Of a stretch of 53,101 bases of DNA, positions 32,672 to 41,280 are shown piece after piece. The position numbers were made by a program, and so were the translations under genes. The stretch is from an uncultured Oscillospiraceae bacterium (GTDB lineage: Bacteria; Bacillota; Clostridia; Oscillospirales; Acutalibacteraceae), in the NCBI GenBank assembly GCA_959601025.1, contig CAUGOD010000021.1, forward strand, positions 1 to 53,101. Reading direction: 5' to 3'. The notes under the pieces were generated by a model that saw only the letters and a list, made by a program, of their open reading frames with translations, had not been told where the DNA came from and ran no database searches. Position 1 is the stretch's first letter. Every line of letters begins with the position of its first letter.

Positions 32672-34915
32672 TTATGACAGATATTCCAAAAGGGAATCCG
32701 GCGCTTCATCCGCCGGAAGAAATTTGTAGATGTATTTCTCCTTTTTCTGCGTCGAATGAGAGTCGCCGCCCATCATGCTTTCGGCGTCCGTGTCGCCGGT
32801 GACATCCGTATCGTTGGGGACAGTCAGACGAACCAGATACACCTCCCGGCTGGCATACCAGCAGGAGCGAAGCCGGGGAAGGAGATCGGCGAGCTGGCCG
32901 GCGGGAATCTGCGCGCCGTTGTTGATCAGGAAGTCATAAGGGAATCCACGATAATCCGGCCGGATCTGCAAAAATAAATCCTCGCCATGGAAATTTTCGA
33001 ACGTGGGGATGGGCGTAATCAGAAACAGCTCTGCCCGAAGAAAAGCCGGCGGCTCGGCAGAGGGAAGGACGTCCCTTTGCCGCAGAAAGGCCAGCGTTTG
33101 TGGATAGGCGTCATTCAGGCTAAACGCCATGGAGGTATCCGAATACAGCCACCAGGTCTCCTCTCCCATGCTGATGTGCAGAATGGCTTCGGCGTCCGAG
33201 GAGGGGAAGAAATGCTCCTCCGTCGTTTGTCCCGTCAGGTCGGTGATCAGGCATTCCGCCAGCTCGCTTTTCTCTTCGAGAGACAGCGGCAGGGACTGCT
33301 GGTTTTGTAAATATGTGTCCGTCAACAGGGCTTCCGCCTGATTCTCCAAAAGATTCCGTCGAATTCTGTCTGCAACAAAAGCCCTCTGGCTGTCCAGCTC
33401 GTCCAGACGCAGGAGCATCTCCTTCATCCGGACCGGCAGAGTGCGGTAGTTCCGCACTACTTTTTTACCGCTTTTCAGGGTATACTGCAGACGGACCGGG
33501 CCGTACAGGATGGTATCCTCATAAAATTCGGCGGTTTTCCGCGCGCCTTTTTCGGGACGGAGCCGGGCCAGTTCCCGGTGAAGCTCCGTGACAAGGGCCA
33601 GATCGTGCTGGCTGGTGCATCCCTCCGTCATGGCTTCGTAAAAGCTGCTGCCTCCGGACATGGAGGAATAAATGTCGGCGAAATTCGGGTCGCCGTTATA
33701 GGATATCTGTACCGACTGGATATCCTCCGCCGCCGGGATATAGTAGGAGCGCCCAAAGCAGCCGGTGTACAGGATCAGGACCAGCGCCGCGATCCCGCCG
33801 AAGGCGGCAGGCAGAGCGATCCACTGCTTCCCATGGAAAAGGCGGCGGGGTCCCCGGAAAGCGGCCAGACCCGCCAGCAGCAGGGCCGCCGCAGAGCCGG
33901 CCAGCCCCAAAAGGATTCTAAGAGGGAGGGTAAACGCATCGTTCTGGAAAGCGGCGCAGGCGCACAGCCCCAGCAGGATGGACGCACTCAGCCCGAGGAC
34001 GCGGCTGCGGCAGGTAAAGCCCGCGCTTTCCGCTCTCCGTCGCTGGAAAAGAAAGGCGGAAAGCAGCGCTGCGGCGATGGTCACAAGCAGCCAGGCGATG
34101 GGCAGTCCCCAGGTTGGAGAAGCGGTCCCATAAGGGCTGTCCTTTTCCAGAGAAATATAGTGGAATTGGTACAAATCGCCGCTGGCAAAGGTGAAAGGGC
34201 CGAAGGGAACGGAACGCTCCAACAGGCTGGAAATATACCGGTTCGGCAAGTCCACCGTAAACATGGAGGAATCCAGAAACCGGCTGCTCCCCGCGTCGAA
34301 GGGAGCGCCGGGCATCAGGCCGTAAATCAGGGAGCCGGCCGCCCACCCCAGCAGATTGGGCGTGGCGATCAGCAGCAGGGTGTAAACCGTCGCCTCCGCG
34401 AAGGAGCCGCAGAGGGTACAGACCAGCACGGTCAGCGTGTAGATGACCATAGCCGCCAGCCAGAGCAGAAGAGTGACATACCCCCACCGTTCCAGCAGAA
34501 AGGCGGCGTGGGAGCTGTTCTTGATCAGGTTCAGCAGCAGGGAAATCAGCATGGGCGGCAGGATGCCGGCGGTCAGGATGCCCGCGCCGATCCCATACCG
34601 GATACGGAACAGCGTGCCGCGTCGGACACCAAGGGAGAAATACGCGCCGGTCGCCGGTTCGCTGAAGAGAAATCGGAACAGGCAGAAAGCGGTCAGCAGC
34701 GCGAAAATCGCCGCTCCGAAGAGGAGAAACAGGGGCATACTGCCGAACAGCAGGTAATAAGAGGCGGGAGAGGGCTTCATAAAGGACCTCAGCGAACCGG
34801 GGATCGTGTACAGAAAATACCCCAGCCCCAGCGGGAGAAGAAGCCAGAACTGCCGCAGGGTGGAGAGAATCGCGTGGGCGCGAACGCCCTTATTCGAACA
34901 GGTCGGTGAGGTCAT
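32672..34915 (-). CDS. ABC transporter permease with large soluble C-terminal domain
   Basis: A 747-residue membrane protein, the permease of the GntR-regulated ABC system. The first 380 residues contain about ten hydrophobic segments (FWLLLPLGLGYFLY, MPLFLLFGAAIFALL, LGLSASILLGLCACAAF and others), ending near ALPAAFGGIAALVLILYTGCF. The remaining 360 residues are soluble, probably extracytoplasmic, with no recognised motif, and end with a charged tail. This layout resembles YtrC/DUF6449-type permeases of Firmicutes. The start at 34915 overlaps the ATPase gene by 26 bases and has CGGAGGCG upstream, indicating coupled translation. The substrate is unknown; YtrA-type operons often respond to cell-wall stress. 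Confidence 0.7.
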   Translation of the reverse strand: MTSPTCSNKGVRAHAILSTLRQFWLLLPLGLGYFLYTIPGSLRSFMKPSPASYYLLFGSMPLFLLFGAAIFALLTAFCLFRFLFSEPATGAYFSLGVRRGTLFRIRYGIGAGILTAGILPPMLISLLLNLIKNSSHAAFLLERWGYVTLLLWLAAMVIYTLTVLVCTLCGSFAEATVYTLLLIATPNLLGWAAGSLIYGLMPGAPFDAGSSRFLDSSMFTVDLPNRYISSLLERSVPFGPFTFASGDLYQFHYISLEKDSPYGTASPTWGLPIAWLLVTIAAALLSAFLFQRRRAESAGFTCRSRVLGLSASILLGLCACAAFQNDAFTLPLRILLGLAGSAAALLLAGLAAFRGPRRLFHGKQWIALPAAFGGIAALVLILYTGCFGRSYYIPAAEDIQSVQISYNGDPNFADIYSSMSGGSSFYEAMTEGCTSQHDLALVTELHRELARLRPEKGARKTAEFYEDTILYGPVRLQYTLKSGKKVVRNYRTLPVRMKEMLLRLDELDSQRAFVADRIRRNLLENQAEALLTDTYLQNQQSLPLSLEEKSELAECLITDLTGQTTEEHFFPSSDAEAILHISMGEETWWLYSDTSMAFSLNDAYPQTLAFLRQRDVLPSAEPPAFLRAELFLITPIPTFENFHGEDLFLQIRPDYRGFPYDFLINNGAQIPAGQLADLLPRLRSCWYASREVYLVRLTVPNDTDVTGDTDAESMMGGDSHSTQKKEKYIYKFLPADEAPDSLLEYLS

Positions 34916-35789
34916 CACGATACGCCTCCGTTTCATTCAGGAATATTTCCTCCAGCGTGAGGGAACAGCTTGTCAGCCGGACCGGGTTCATCGCGCGCAG
35001 GGTCGCTTCCGCCTGTTCGCCGTCCCCGCGGACGATCAAGGTGACCGCCCCGTCCTCCTGACGGAAGCTCCGGCAGTCCAGTCCGGCGAAGTCGTCCGGC
35101 GAAACCGACCGGTCGAAGAGCAGGCGGAATTTCGTCATGGAGCCGCGCAACTCCTCCTCCCCGCCTGTCAGCGCGACCCGGCGGTCGTGGAGAAGGACGA
35201 ATTGGTCGCAGAGGCTTTCCAGTTCGGACAGGTTGTGGGAGGAGATCAGCACGCTGGCCCCGGTTTCCGCGATGTATTCCATCAGCAGGCGGCGGACCAG
35301 ACTGCGCTTCGCGGGGTCCAGCCCGTCGAAGGTTTCGTCCAGCAGGAGATACCGGGGTCGGCAGGCGAGGGCGATCGTCAGATACGCCTGCCGCTGCATC
35401 CCCTTGGAAAAGCCTTGCAGCCGTTTGCGCTCATCCAGCTGGAACAGAGCGACCAGCCGCCGGAAGGTTTCCTCCTTCCAGGTGGGATAATAGCCGCCGT
35501 AAAATTTCGCCATCCCCCGCAGGGTGGCCTGCGGAAGCCGGTAGTATTCATCCGGCAGAAAGAAAAGGGACTGGCGGACCGCTTCATTCTCCCGGTGATC
35601 CCGCCCGTCGTAGAGGATCGTTCCGCCGTCCGGGCGGACGATATCGGCCGCGATACGCAGCAGGGTGGTTTTCCCCGCGCCGTTGGGGGCGACCAGGCCG
35701 CAGAGGGAGCCGTCCTCCACCCGGAAGGACACGTCGTCCAGTACGGCATGCCCGTCAAAGGCTTTTTTCAGGCCCTGAAATGTAATCAT
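34890..35789 (-). CDS. ABC transporter ATP-binding protein (YtrB-like)
   Basis: A 299-residue nucleotide-binding subunit. Walker A is APNGAGKTT (about residues 35-43), the signature is GFSKGMQRQ, Walker B is YLLLDETFDGLD (Glu replaces the usual Asp-Glu-Pro with DET), and the switch His is in ISSHNLSELES. A C-terminal domain of about 80 residues follows, as in YtrB and bacitracin-type exporters. It starts inside the end of the GntR gene and overlaps the permease gene, so all three are in one translationally coupled operon. Confidence 0.88.
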   Translation of the reverse strand: MITFQGLKKAFDGHAVLDDVSFRVEDGSLCGLVAPNGAGKTTLLRIAADIVRPDGGTILYDGRDHRENEAVRQSLFFLPDEYYRLPQATLRGMAKFYGGYYPTWKEETFRRLVALFQLDERKRLQGFSKGMQRQAYLTIALACRPRYLLLDETFDGLDPAKRSLVRRLLMEYIAETGASVLISSHNLSELESLCDQFVLLHDRRVALTGGEEELRGSMTKFRLLFDRSVSPDDFAGLDCRSFRQEDGAVTLIVRGDGEQAEATLRAMNPVRLTSCSLTLEEIFLNETEAYRDDLTDLFE

Positions 35790-36177
35790 GGAGTTCCCGC
35801 CTTTCCGTTTGAATTGTCTGGGAGTATACCTCTTCGAGGATGGCCCGGGCGTCCTCCGCCGTCAGGCCGGCCGCCCGGGCCGCCTGTGCGCCGTCCCGCA
35901 GCTCCCGCGCCGCCTTTTCCCGCAGAGCGGGGCTTTTCAGCGCCCCGTCCGCGACAAAGCAGCCCCGGCCCGCCAGCGTATAGATTACGCCGGCGCTTTC
36001 CAGCTCCCCGAAGGCCTTTTTTACCGTGTTGAAGTTCAGCGAAAGCTCGCTTGCCAGCGCACGGATGGAGGGAAGCTGGGCATGGGGCTTCAGCGCGCCC
36101 ACCGCGATCAACTCCATGATCTGGGTCTTGATCTGTTCGTAGATCGCCACCCGGCTGTGTGGATCGATATCCAGCAT
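35755..36177 (-). CDS. GntR-family regulator, YtrA subfamily
   Basis: A 140-residue repressor with a winged-helix GntR domain (residues about 10-75: YEQIKTQIMELIAVGAL, QLPSIRALASELSLNFNTVKKAF, GVIYTLAGRGCFVAD) and only a short helical dimerisation tail. This defines the YtrA subfamily, which typically represses an ABC transporter encoded in the same operon. Here it is the first gene of GntR-ATPase-permease, its stop overlaps the ATPase start, and a matching palindrome sits across its own promoter. Autoregulation is therefore strongly suggested by layout. Confidence 0.92.
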   Translation of the reverse strand: MLDIDPHSRVAIYEQIKTQIMELIAVGALKPHAQLPSIRALASELSLNFNTVKKAFGELESAGVIYTLAGRGCFVADGALKSPALREKAARELRDGAQAARAAGLTAEDARAILEEVYSQTIQTERRELHDYISGPEKSL

Positions 36178-36192
36178 ATCCTGCTCCTTTCC

Positions 36193-36223
36193 GCAACTGT
36201 GCTATTAGTGATATCACAGTTGC
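36193..36223 (-). promoter_or_regulatory. Operator of the GntR-ABC operon
   Basis: GCAACTGTG (36193-36201) and CACAGTTGC (36215-36223) are perfect 9-base inverted arms 13 bases apart, directly downstream of the -10 box and over the likely start of transcription. Confidence 0.75.
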
Positions 36224-36252
36224 ATTATAGCTTGAGGAAAGAGGGTTGTCAA
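36224..36252 (-). promoter_or_regulatory. Consensus promoter of the GntR-ABC operon
   Basis: On the minus strand: TTGACA, 17-base spacer, TATAAT, a perfect sigma-A consensus. Confidence 0.9.
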
Positions 36253-36309
36253 GTATTGGGCAACAAGTTTCCGGGAAACAAGTTTCCGGACAGCTTGTTG
36301 CCGGAGAAT

Positions 36310-36346
36310 TAAAAATCCTCCGGAGCGTTTCCGTCCCCCGGAGGAT
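36310..36346 (-). terminator. Minus-strand terminator
   Basis: ATCCTCCGG and CCGGAGGAT arms (36315-36323, 36338-36346); on the minus strand a T run follows. It may end transcription from the GrpB-family gene. Confidence 0.6.
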
Positions 36347-36455
36347 ACAGCCTGTCAGATAAGTTTGGCGAGCGGCGCGCTCCATAAGGAAAGGAGGGCG
36401 GATATCCTTCCGCAATATCAGCGAGCGTCGGATTTTGACGGCAAAATCTATCCTG

Positions 36456-36492
36456 AAAGCGCCCTCCGGGCAAGTTTTCCGGAGGGCGCTTT
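36456..36492. terminator. Hairpin downstream of the GrpB-family gene
   Basis: AAAGCGCCCTCCGG and CCGGAGGGCGCTTT are perfect 14-base arms with a 9-base loop; T runs are short in both directions. Confidence 0.6.
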
Positions 36493-36513
36493 ATCCACAG
36501 GTAAAAGCTCGCT

Positions 36514-37077
36514 TTAGAAGGGCGGCCCGGAAGCCGCCAGGCATTCTTTCCGCCACACGGCTGCCTGTACCAACAGCTTATGGATCATTTCCCGTATTCC
36601 TTTTGTGTAGGCGGCGCGGTCATTCGGATGTTTTTTCGCAAGTTTTTCTTTCCGTGCTGAATATTCCCATGCGGCGGATGGATTTGCCTTTAAGTAATCT
36701 CTGAAATTAAGATAATTCATCCAGTTCGGATCATTCCATCTTACCACATGAATGTGATCGCTTCGGGTATCCTTTTCAAAATCGCCAATGACAAACAGCA
36801 TCTGACCTGCAACATCTTCGCCTCTGAAAACGATTCCTGCTGCTTCCAATGCTTCCTCGTGCTGTAAAAAATCTGGAAAGGCTTTGACGGCAACCGCAAT
36901 ATCAATGATTGGTTTTGCCATAATGCTCACAATCGCCGTGCTTCCAACATGCTGTATATCAACAGCATCGGAACCGAGAATATGTTCAAGGACAGAAATC
37001 GTTTCTTTTGCGTGTTCCTCCCATGCGGCGCTATGCGGTTCAAGCGATACGGCTCCGCGTTTTAACCCGATCGACAT
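36514..37077 (-). CDS. GrpB/UPF0157 family protein (nucleotidyltransferase fold)
   Basis: A 187-residue member of the GrpB (UPF0157) family, which has a minimal nucleotidyltransferase fold; substrates are unknown. Conserved segments are VQHVGSTA-like DIQHVGSTAIVSIMAKPIID (about residues 40-59), GAVSLEPHSAAWEEHA at the N-terminus, HIHVVRW and the NYLNFRDYLKANP motif. The start at 37077 is preceded by AAAGGGG; the longer frame has no ribosome site. It is a single-gene unit, and base use is a little more AT-rich than that of its neighbours. Confidence 0.85.
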   Translation of the reverse strand: MSIGLKRGAVSLEPHSAAWEEHAKETISVLEHILGSDAVDIQHVGSTAIVSIMAKPIIDIAVAVKAFPDFLQHEEALEAAGIVFRGEDVAGQMLFVIGDFEKDTRSDHIHVVRWNDPNWMNYLNFRDYLKANPSAAWEYSARKEKLAKKHPNDRAAYTKGIREMIHKLLVQAAVWRKECLAASGPPF

Positions 37078-37178
37078 AGTGCAATCCCCTTTCAAATTCC
37101 ACTTCTGCGATGCGCCCAGAGAAACGGGCCTCATAACGAAGGACTGCCCTGCGCCGTCTTGTTTTCTCCCGGATGGGG

Positions 37179-37213
37179 AAAACCCGCAAAAAGCGTGCTT
37201 CTTGCGGGTTTTA
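37179..37213. terminator. Terminator after prfC
   Basis: AAAACCCGCAA and TTGCGGGTTTT arms flank a 13-base loop; T runs on both strands. Confidence 0.75.
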
Positions 37214-37314
37214 TCGCCTGCGGATGGATACTTTTATAAGTGAAAGGAATTCCGGGACAAGCCCCTGACGGTCCTCTCTGGGTCAAGCGCTATGCCGTTC
37301 GACGCGCTCCCCGC

Positions 37315-38907
37315 CTATATGCCAAACTCCGAAAGCTCCAGCCACTTGTTGTGCTCCACGGCCCAGTTGATGTTCCAGCTGTTGGTGAACAGCAGCAGGT
37401 AGCGATCCCGGAAATCCTGCACCAGCCGGGTATCGGAGGTGATGTCCAACGCCTTGGGGTCGAAGTCCTCGTTCTGTATCCAGCGGATGTACTGATACGA
37501 AAGCGGTTCCTGCCGGATATCCGCTGCGTATTCGTTTTTCAGCCGGTATTCCAGCACCTCGAACTGCAGGACGCCGACCACTCCGACGATGACCTCTTCC
37601 ATGCCGGTGTGGGGCTCGTGGAAAATCTGGATGGCGCCCTCCTGCGCGATCTGGGTCACGCCCTTGACGAACTGCTTGCGCTTGAGGGTGTCCACCTGAC
37701 GCACCCGGGCGAAATGCTCCGGCGCAAAGGTGGGGATGCCGCGGAACCGAAATTTGACCGACGGGTCGCATAAGGTGTCCCCGATGGAGAAAATGCCGGG
37801 GTCGAACACGCCGATGATGTCCCCGGCGTAAGCCTCGTCGATGATCTCCCGCTCCTGCGCCATCAGCTGCTGGGGCTGGGAAAGCTTGATTTTCTTCCCG
37901 CCCTGTACGTGCATGACCTCCATGCCCTTTTCAAACCGTCCGGAGCAGATTCGCATGAAAGCGATCCGATCCCGGTGCGCCTTGTTCATGTTGGCCTGGA
38001 TTTTGAAGACAAAGGCGGAGAAGGGCTGCTCCGCCGGGTCGACGCTCCCTTCCTCCGCCTCCCGCGGCAGGGGAGAGGTGGTCATGCTCAGAAAAGCTTT
38101 CAGGAAGGGCTCCACCCCGAAATTGGTCAGTGCGGAGCCGAAAAACACCGGGGAGAGCGTTCCCTTCCGTACCGCCTCCAGGTCGAACTCGTCGCTCGCG
38201 CCGTCCAGCAGCTCGATATCGTCGGCGAGCGCGCGGTGATGATCCGCGCCGATCAACGCGTCGAGGTTCTCATCCCCGAGGGAGGCTTCGATGGTCTCCA
38301 CCTCCCGCTGGCCGTTGTTCGCCACGAAGGAAAGAATCTCCTCCCGCTGCCGGTCGTAAACGCCCTTGAATTCCTTTCCCGAACCGATCGGCCAGTTCAT
38401 CGGGATGGTGCGGATGCCCAGCTCCTTCTCGATTTCATCCAGCAGGTCAAAAGGGTCGCGGGCTTCGCGGTCCATTTTATTGATAAAGGTAAATATCGGG
38501 ATATGCCGCATCACGCAGACCTTGAACAGCTTGCGGGTCTGGTTTTCCACGCCCTTGCCGGCGTCGATTACCATCACGGCGGAATCGGCCGCCATCAGGG
38601 TGCGGTAGGTATCCTCCGAAAAATCCTGGTGGCCCGGGGTATCCAGAATATTGATGCAGTAGCCGTCGTAATGGAACTGCATCACCGAGGAGGTAACCGA
38701 GATGCCGCGCTGCTTTTCGATCTCCATCCAGTCGGAGACGGCGTGCTTGGCGGTCTTTTTTCCCTTGACCGAGCCGGCGAGCGCAATCGCGCCTCCGTAC
38801 AGCAGGAGCTTTTCGGTCAGGGTGGTTTTCCCCGCGTCGGGGTGGGAGATGATGGCGAAGGTGCGGCGCTTTTCGATTTCCTTGCGTAAATGGCTTAAAT
38901 CCGGCAA
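37315..38907 (-). CDS. prfC: Peptide chain release factor 3
   Basis: A 530-residue translational GTPase that removes RF1/RF2 from the ribosome after peptide release. The G domain has SHPDAGKTTLTEKLL (G1), RGISVTSSV (G2), LDTPGHQDF (G3) and NKMDREARDP (G4); domains II and III follow at normal lengths, ending in NINWAVEHNKWLELSEF. I place the start at a TTG codon (38907) because GGAGGAG lies 5 bases upstream and family members begin at this point. The ATG 23 codons further upstream adds unrelated sequence and has no site. Confidence 0.93.
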   Translation of the reverse strand: MPDLSHLRKEIEKRRTFAIISHPDAGKTTLTEKLLLYGGAIALAGSVKGKKTAKHAVSDWMEIEKQRGISVTSSVMQFHYDGYCINILDTPGHQDFSEDTYRTLMAADSAVMVIDAGKGVENQTRKLFKVCVMRHIPIFTFINKMDREARDPFDLLDEIEKELGIRTIPMNWPIGSGKEFKGVYDRQREEILSFVANNGQREVETIEASLGDENLDALIGADHHRALADDIELLDGASDEFDLEAVRKGTLSPVFFGSALTNFGVEPFLKAFLSMTTSPLPREAEEGSVDPAEQPFSAFVFKIQANMNKAHRDRIAFMRICSGRFEKGMEVMHVQGGKKIKLSQPQQLMAQEREIIDEAYAGDIIGVFDPGIFSIGDTLCDPSVKFRFRGIPTFAPEHFARVRQVDTLKRKQFVKGVTQIAQEGAIQIFHEPHTGMEEVIVGVVGVLQFEVLEYRLKNEYAADIRQEPLSYQYIRWIQNEDFDPKALDITSDTRLVQDFRDRYLLLFTNSWNINWAVEHNKWLELSEFGI

Positions 38908-39000
38908 AACGACTCCTCCAAACGGCGAGATAGAGCCGGCCTGAACCGACCGGCATCCAACAATTAACATTACCATTTTTTTCGGTTATACGCAACTGTT

Positions 39001-39041
39001 TTTTCACCCGGCTTTCCATGAAAAGGAAAACCGGGTGAAAA
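39001..39041. other. Hairpin downstream of the BtrH-like operon
   Basis: TTTTCACCCGG and CCGGGTGAAAA arms enclose a further TTTCC/GGAAA pairing. No T tract follows on the minus strand, so a terminator role for the operon ending at 39079 is uncertain. Confidence 0.45.
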
Positions 39042-39078
39042 GCGGGATTTCCGAGCGGGATTTCCGAGTCGTTCGCCG

Positions 39079-40065
39079 CTAAAGAAGACGAGGCAGCAGG
39101 CGTTCCTCCGTATGGGCGATGGACTCGATGTTTTCCCGGATCGCCGTCGTATATTTCGATTGTGGGGCCGCGTTGTATTTTACGGCCAGCATATGGGTGA
39201 CCGCGGCCAGGTTCGCCATCTCGCCGAATTCCCGCAGCAGCGCGGCGTCACAGGGGATATATCCGTTTTCCATCATGTATTTTGCGCGTTCCTTCATCAG
39301 GAAGGTATGATCCTTCAGAAAGGAATACAGCCGGATATCGTACCGCCCGGTTTCCGCAATGGGGTATTCCGCGAGCCTTCTGGTGGCGGACAGCCCCGTA
39401 ACCCAGCGGGACAGGCCGTAGAATTCGGTATATCCCAACGTTTCTATGGACGTTGAATCCAGATAGTCCCGTATCTGGGAACGAACCTTTCCCACGTCGA
39501 AAGCCGGTGAAAAGGCCGGATTGGGTTTTAGAAAATTCAGCGTCAGCTGGCTGTGCCGGTTGTTCCGCAGCGAATCCATCCATTGCTTCTGGGAAAGCTG
39601 GCCGGCGCAGAACACGCCCTTTGGAGAGTATCCCAGAAGGGTAAGCGTTTGCTCGACGTCGTCATAACCGATCACCAGGTTGTCGTGTTCGAAATCGAAG
39701 GTCTGATAGGCCCGCCGGTTTGGAATGAATTTTTCATTCATCCAGCAGGTCATGGCATATCCCTGACGGAGCATGACGGCAAGAATACGAAGAAGGGCGG
39801 AAAACATCGGATCGTCACAGAGCATCTCTTTTGACAGGCTGACGGTATAGTGCTTCATCACGCCTTCCGCGATGTGAAACGGATCCGTCGGCAGAAATTC
39901 GTACCGTGTGCCGCTGTCGTTTCCCAGCGTAAGAATGTAATTGTTCAGCAGCCAGGGATAAAAGCGTTTGGACTCGGCGAACAAAAGGCTTAGCACAAAC
40001 GCATATCCCGGATATGTCTTGACCGGCGGTTCCAGCGTGAACGGAAGCAGACAGGCATTACCCAT
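39079..40065 (-). CDS. BtrH-like protein 1 (nucleophile Cys not seen)
   Basis: A 328-residue soluble protein, last gene of the nine-gene operon. It shares the plan of the other three BtrH-like proteins: an N-terminal helix (YPGYAFVLSLLFAES), a central strand pair with RQGYAMTCWMNEKF, then FEHDNLVIGYDDVEQTLTLLGY, whose His and GYDD correspond to the catalytic His and Asp region of papain/C39-like folds. The position where two paralogues have Cys is Pro here. A helical C-terminal half follows. It may be a non-catalytic partner or use a different chemistry. The ATG overlaps the stop of the upstream gene by 8 bases, with GGAGGAG 7 bases upstream. The assignment is by pattern and context, not by search. 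Confidence 0.5.
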   Translation of the reverse strand: MGNACLLPFTLEPPVKTYPGYAFVLSLLFAESKRFYPWLLNNYILTLGNDSGTRYEFLPTDPFHIAEGVMKHYTVSLSKEMLCDDPMFSALLRILAVMLRQGYAMTCWMNEKFIPNRRAYQTFDFEHDNLVIGYDDVEQTLTLLGYSPKGVFCAGQLSQKQWMDSLRNNRHSQLTLNFLKPNPAFSPAFDVGKVRSQIRDYLDSTSIETLGYTEFYGLSRWVTGLSATRRLAEYPIAETGRYDIRLYSFLKDHTFLMKERAKYMMENGYIPCDAALLREFGEMANLAAVTHMLAVKYNAAPQSKYTTAIRENIESIAHTEERLLPRLL

Positions 40066-41098
40066 TTTTTATCTCCTCCCGGATGCCCGCGCGTCCCAGC
40101 TCCGCGAAGAAATCCCGTTCCGCGTTCCGCAGGCGAACCGCCTTGGCCTCCATTTTCTCCAGCAGGAACCGTTCCTGCGCTCCTTGGTAGTTGACCGCCA
40201 ACGAGTAGAATTCATTGACCGGCTGCCGCGCCTCGTCCCGGTATGCAAGCGCCAGCGCATAAAGATCGTCCGTCAGACGACGGATTTCCCGATATCGCGC
40301 CGGGAATTCCGGTTCCAGCACGCCCCTTTCCGCCAGATAGGACAGCCGGGCGGCCATGAGGGCTTTGTGCTCCCGCAGCGTTGAGACGGAATGCCACGAA
40401 AGAGCCCCCCTTCGCCGCTTTGCCTCGACGATCTGGTCAATGAAGGCGGATATGGCGGAAAAGCCATAGACATAGCCCTCGGGCAGCCCCTTTACTCCGT
40501 CGGGATCGGCGTATGCCCCGGCCTGTCGAAAAAAAGCGGCGGTGTTAAATACCGGGGCGGGAGAGCCCGGCTTTTCCCTCAGGCAGTGGACGGCCAGATC
40601 GGCGGAGGAACCGCCCAGTGCCTGCGCAAATTCCTCCAGAGATACGGCGTTCTGCGTATAAAGGCCGTTTTGGGAATAACCGCAGAGATAAATCCGGCCT
40701 TGTTCCGTATCCATACCGTTGATGAGAAAGCCGCCGGCCGCATGCTCCCGCTGATAGCGGCCGGAAAAGCGGCAGTGGAATTCATCCAGGTCCATCAGGC
40801 AATAGCGGCCTCGGCGAAGCATGGCGAGAAGAAAGTCAAGGAGCGCCGGGGGCTCCTCCAGTATGCTTTGGGGAAACACGCCACATTCGTAGGAAAGCGC
40901 GCCGCAGCCAATATACATCCAGTCATAAGCGGCGTTGCACAGGACGCCGTTCTCCTTTTTGGCCGCCGGCAGGACAAAATCATTCAGCAGATAGGGAAGG
41001 TTCCGTTCCCTGTCCAGCAGCAGGATGCTGAGCGGATGGGCGTAGCTGGGAAGCTGGTTGAGCAGGGGATCGTCGGCGATGGGAAGAATAACTTTCAT
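40058..41098 (-). CDS. BtrH-like protein 2 (nucleophile Cys not seen)
   Basis: A 346-residue soluble protein. The N-terminal LPSYAHPLSILLLDRE matches YPGYAFVLSLLFAES of protein 1. The central RRGRYCLMDLDEFHCRF and HAAGGFLINGMDTEQGRIYLC repeat the paralogue pattern of a GRY strand followed by a His and a G(Y/M)D element. There is no Cys at the expected N-terminal site. The C-terminal half is helical and charged. GAGG lies 8 bases before the ATG. It overlaps protein 1 at its 3' end and follows a 182-base gap after protein 3, so it may be read at a different level from the upstream genes. Confidence 0.5.
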   Translation of the reverse strand: MKVILPIADDPLLNQLPSYAHPLSILLLDRERNLPYLLNDFVLPAAKKENGVLCNAAYDWMYIGCGALSYECGVFPQSILEEPPALLDFLLAMLRRGRYCLMDLDEFHCRFSGRYQREHAAGGFLINGMDTEQGRIYLCGYSQNGLYTQNAVSLEEFAQALGGSSADLAVHCLREKPGSPAPVFNTAAFFRQAGAYADPDGVKGLPEGYVYGFSAISAFIDQIVEAKRRRGALSWHSVSTLREHKALMAARLSYLAERGVLEPEFPARYREIRRLTDDLYALALAYRDEARQPVNEFYSLAVNYQGAQERFLLEKMEAKAVRLRNAERDFFAELGRAGIREEIKNG

Positions 41099-41280
41099 GG
41101 CAAAACCTCTTTCTTGAAATTCCCATGTTTTCTTAGCTAACTATTGGACATAGTACCATAATCGCTTGGCTTCTTGTGTATCCACTGTGATATTTTTTAC
41201 TTTGCCGCTCCTTATATCCAAGATGACGCATTTCGGCGGGGGATTATTCCCCGCCCGTCCATAGGCGTTCCTTTCCGGTT
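41099..41280 (-). other. Intra-operon gap with hairpin and short frames
   Basis: A GGCGGGG/CCCCGCC hairpin lies near 41237-41258. On the minus strand two short frames read through: a 32-codon ATG frame (41231 to 41133) without a ribosome site, and an unstarted frame ending at 41141 whose translation contains ITVDTQEAKRLWYYVQ. Either could be a remnant or a very small gene; neither is supported well enough to call. Confidence 0.25.
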
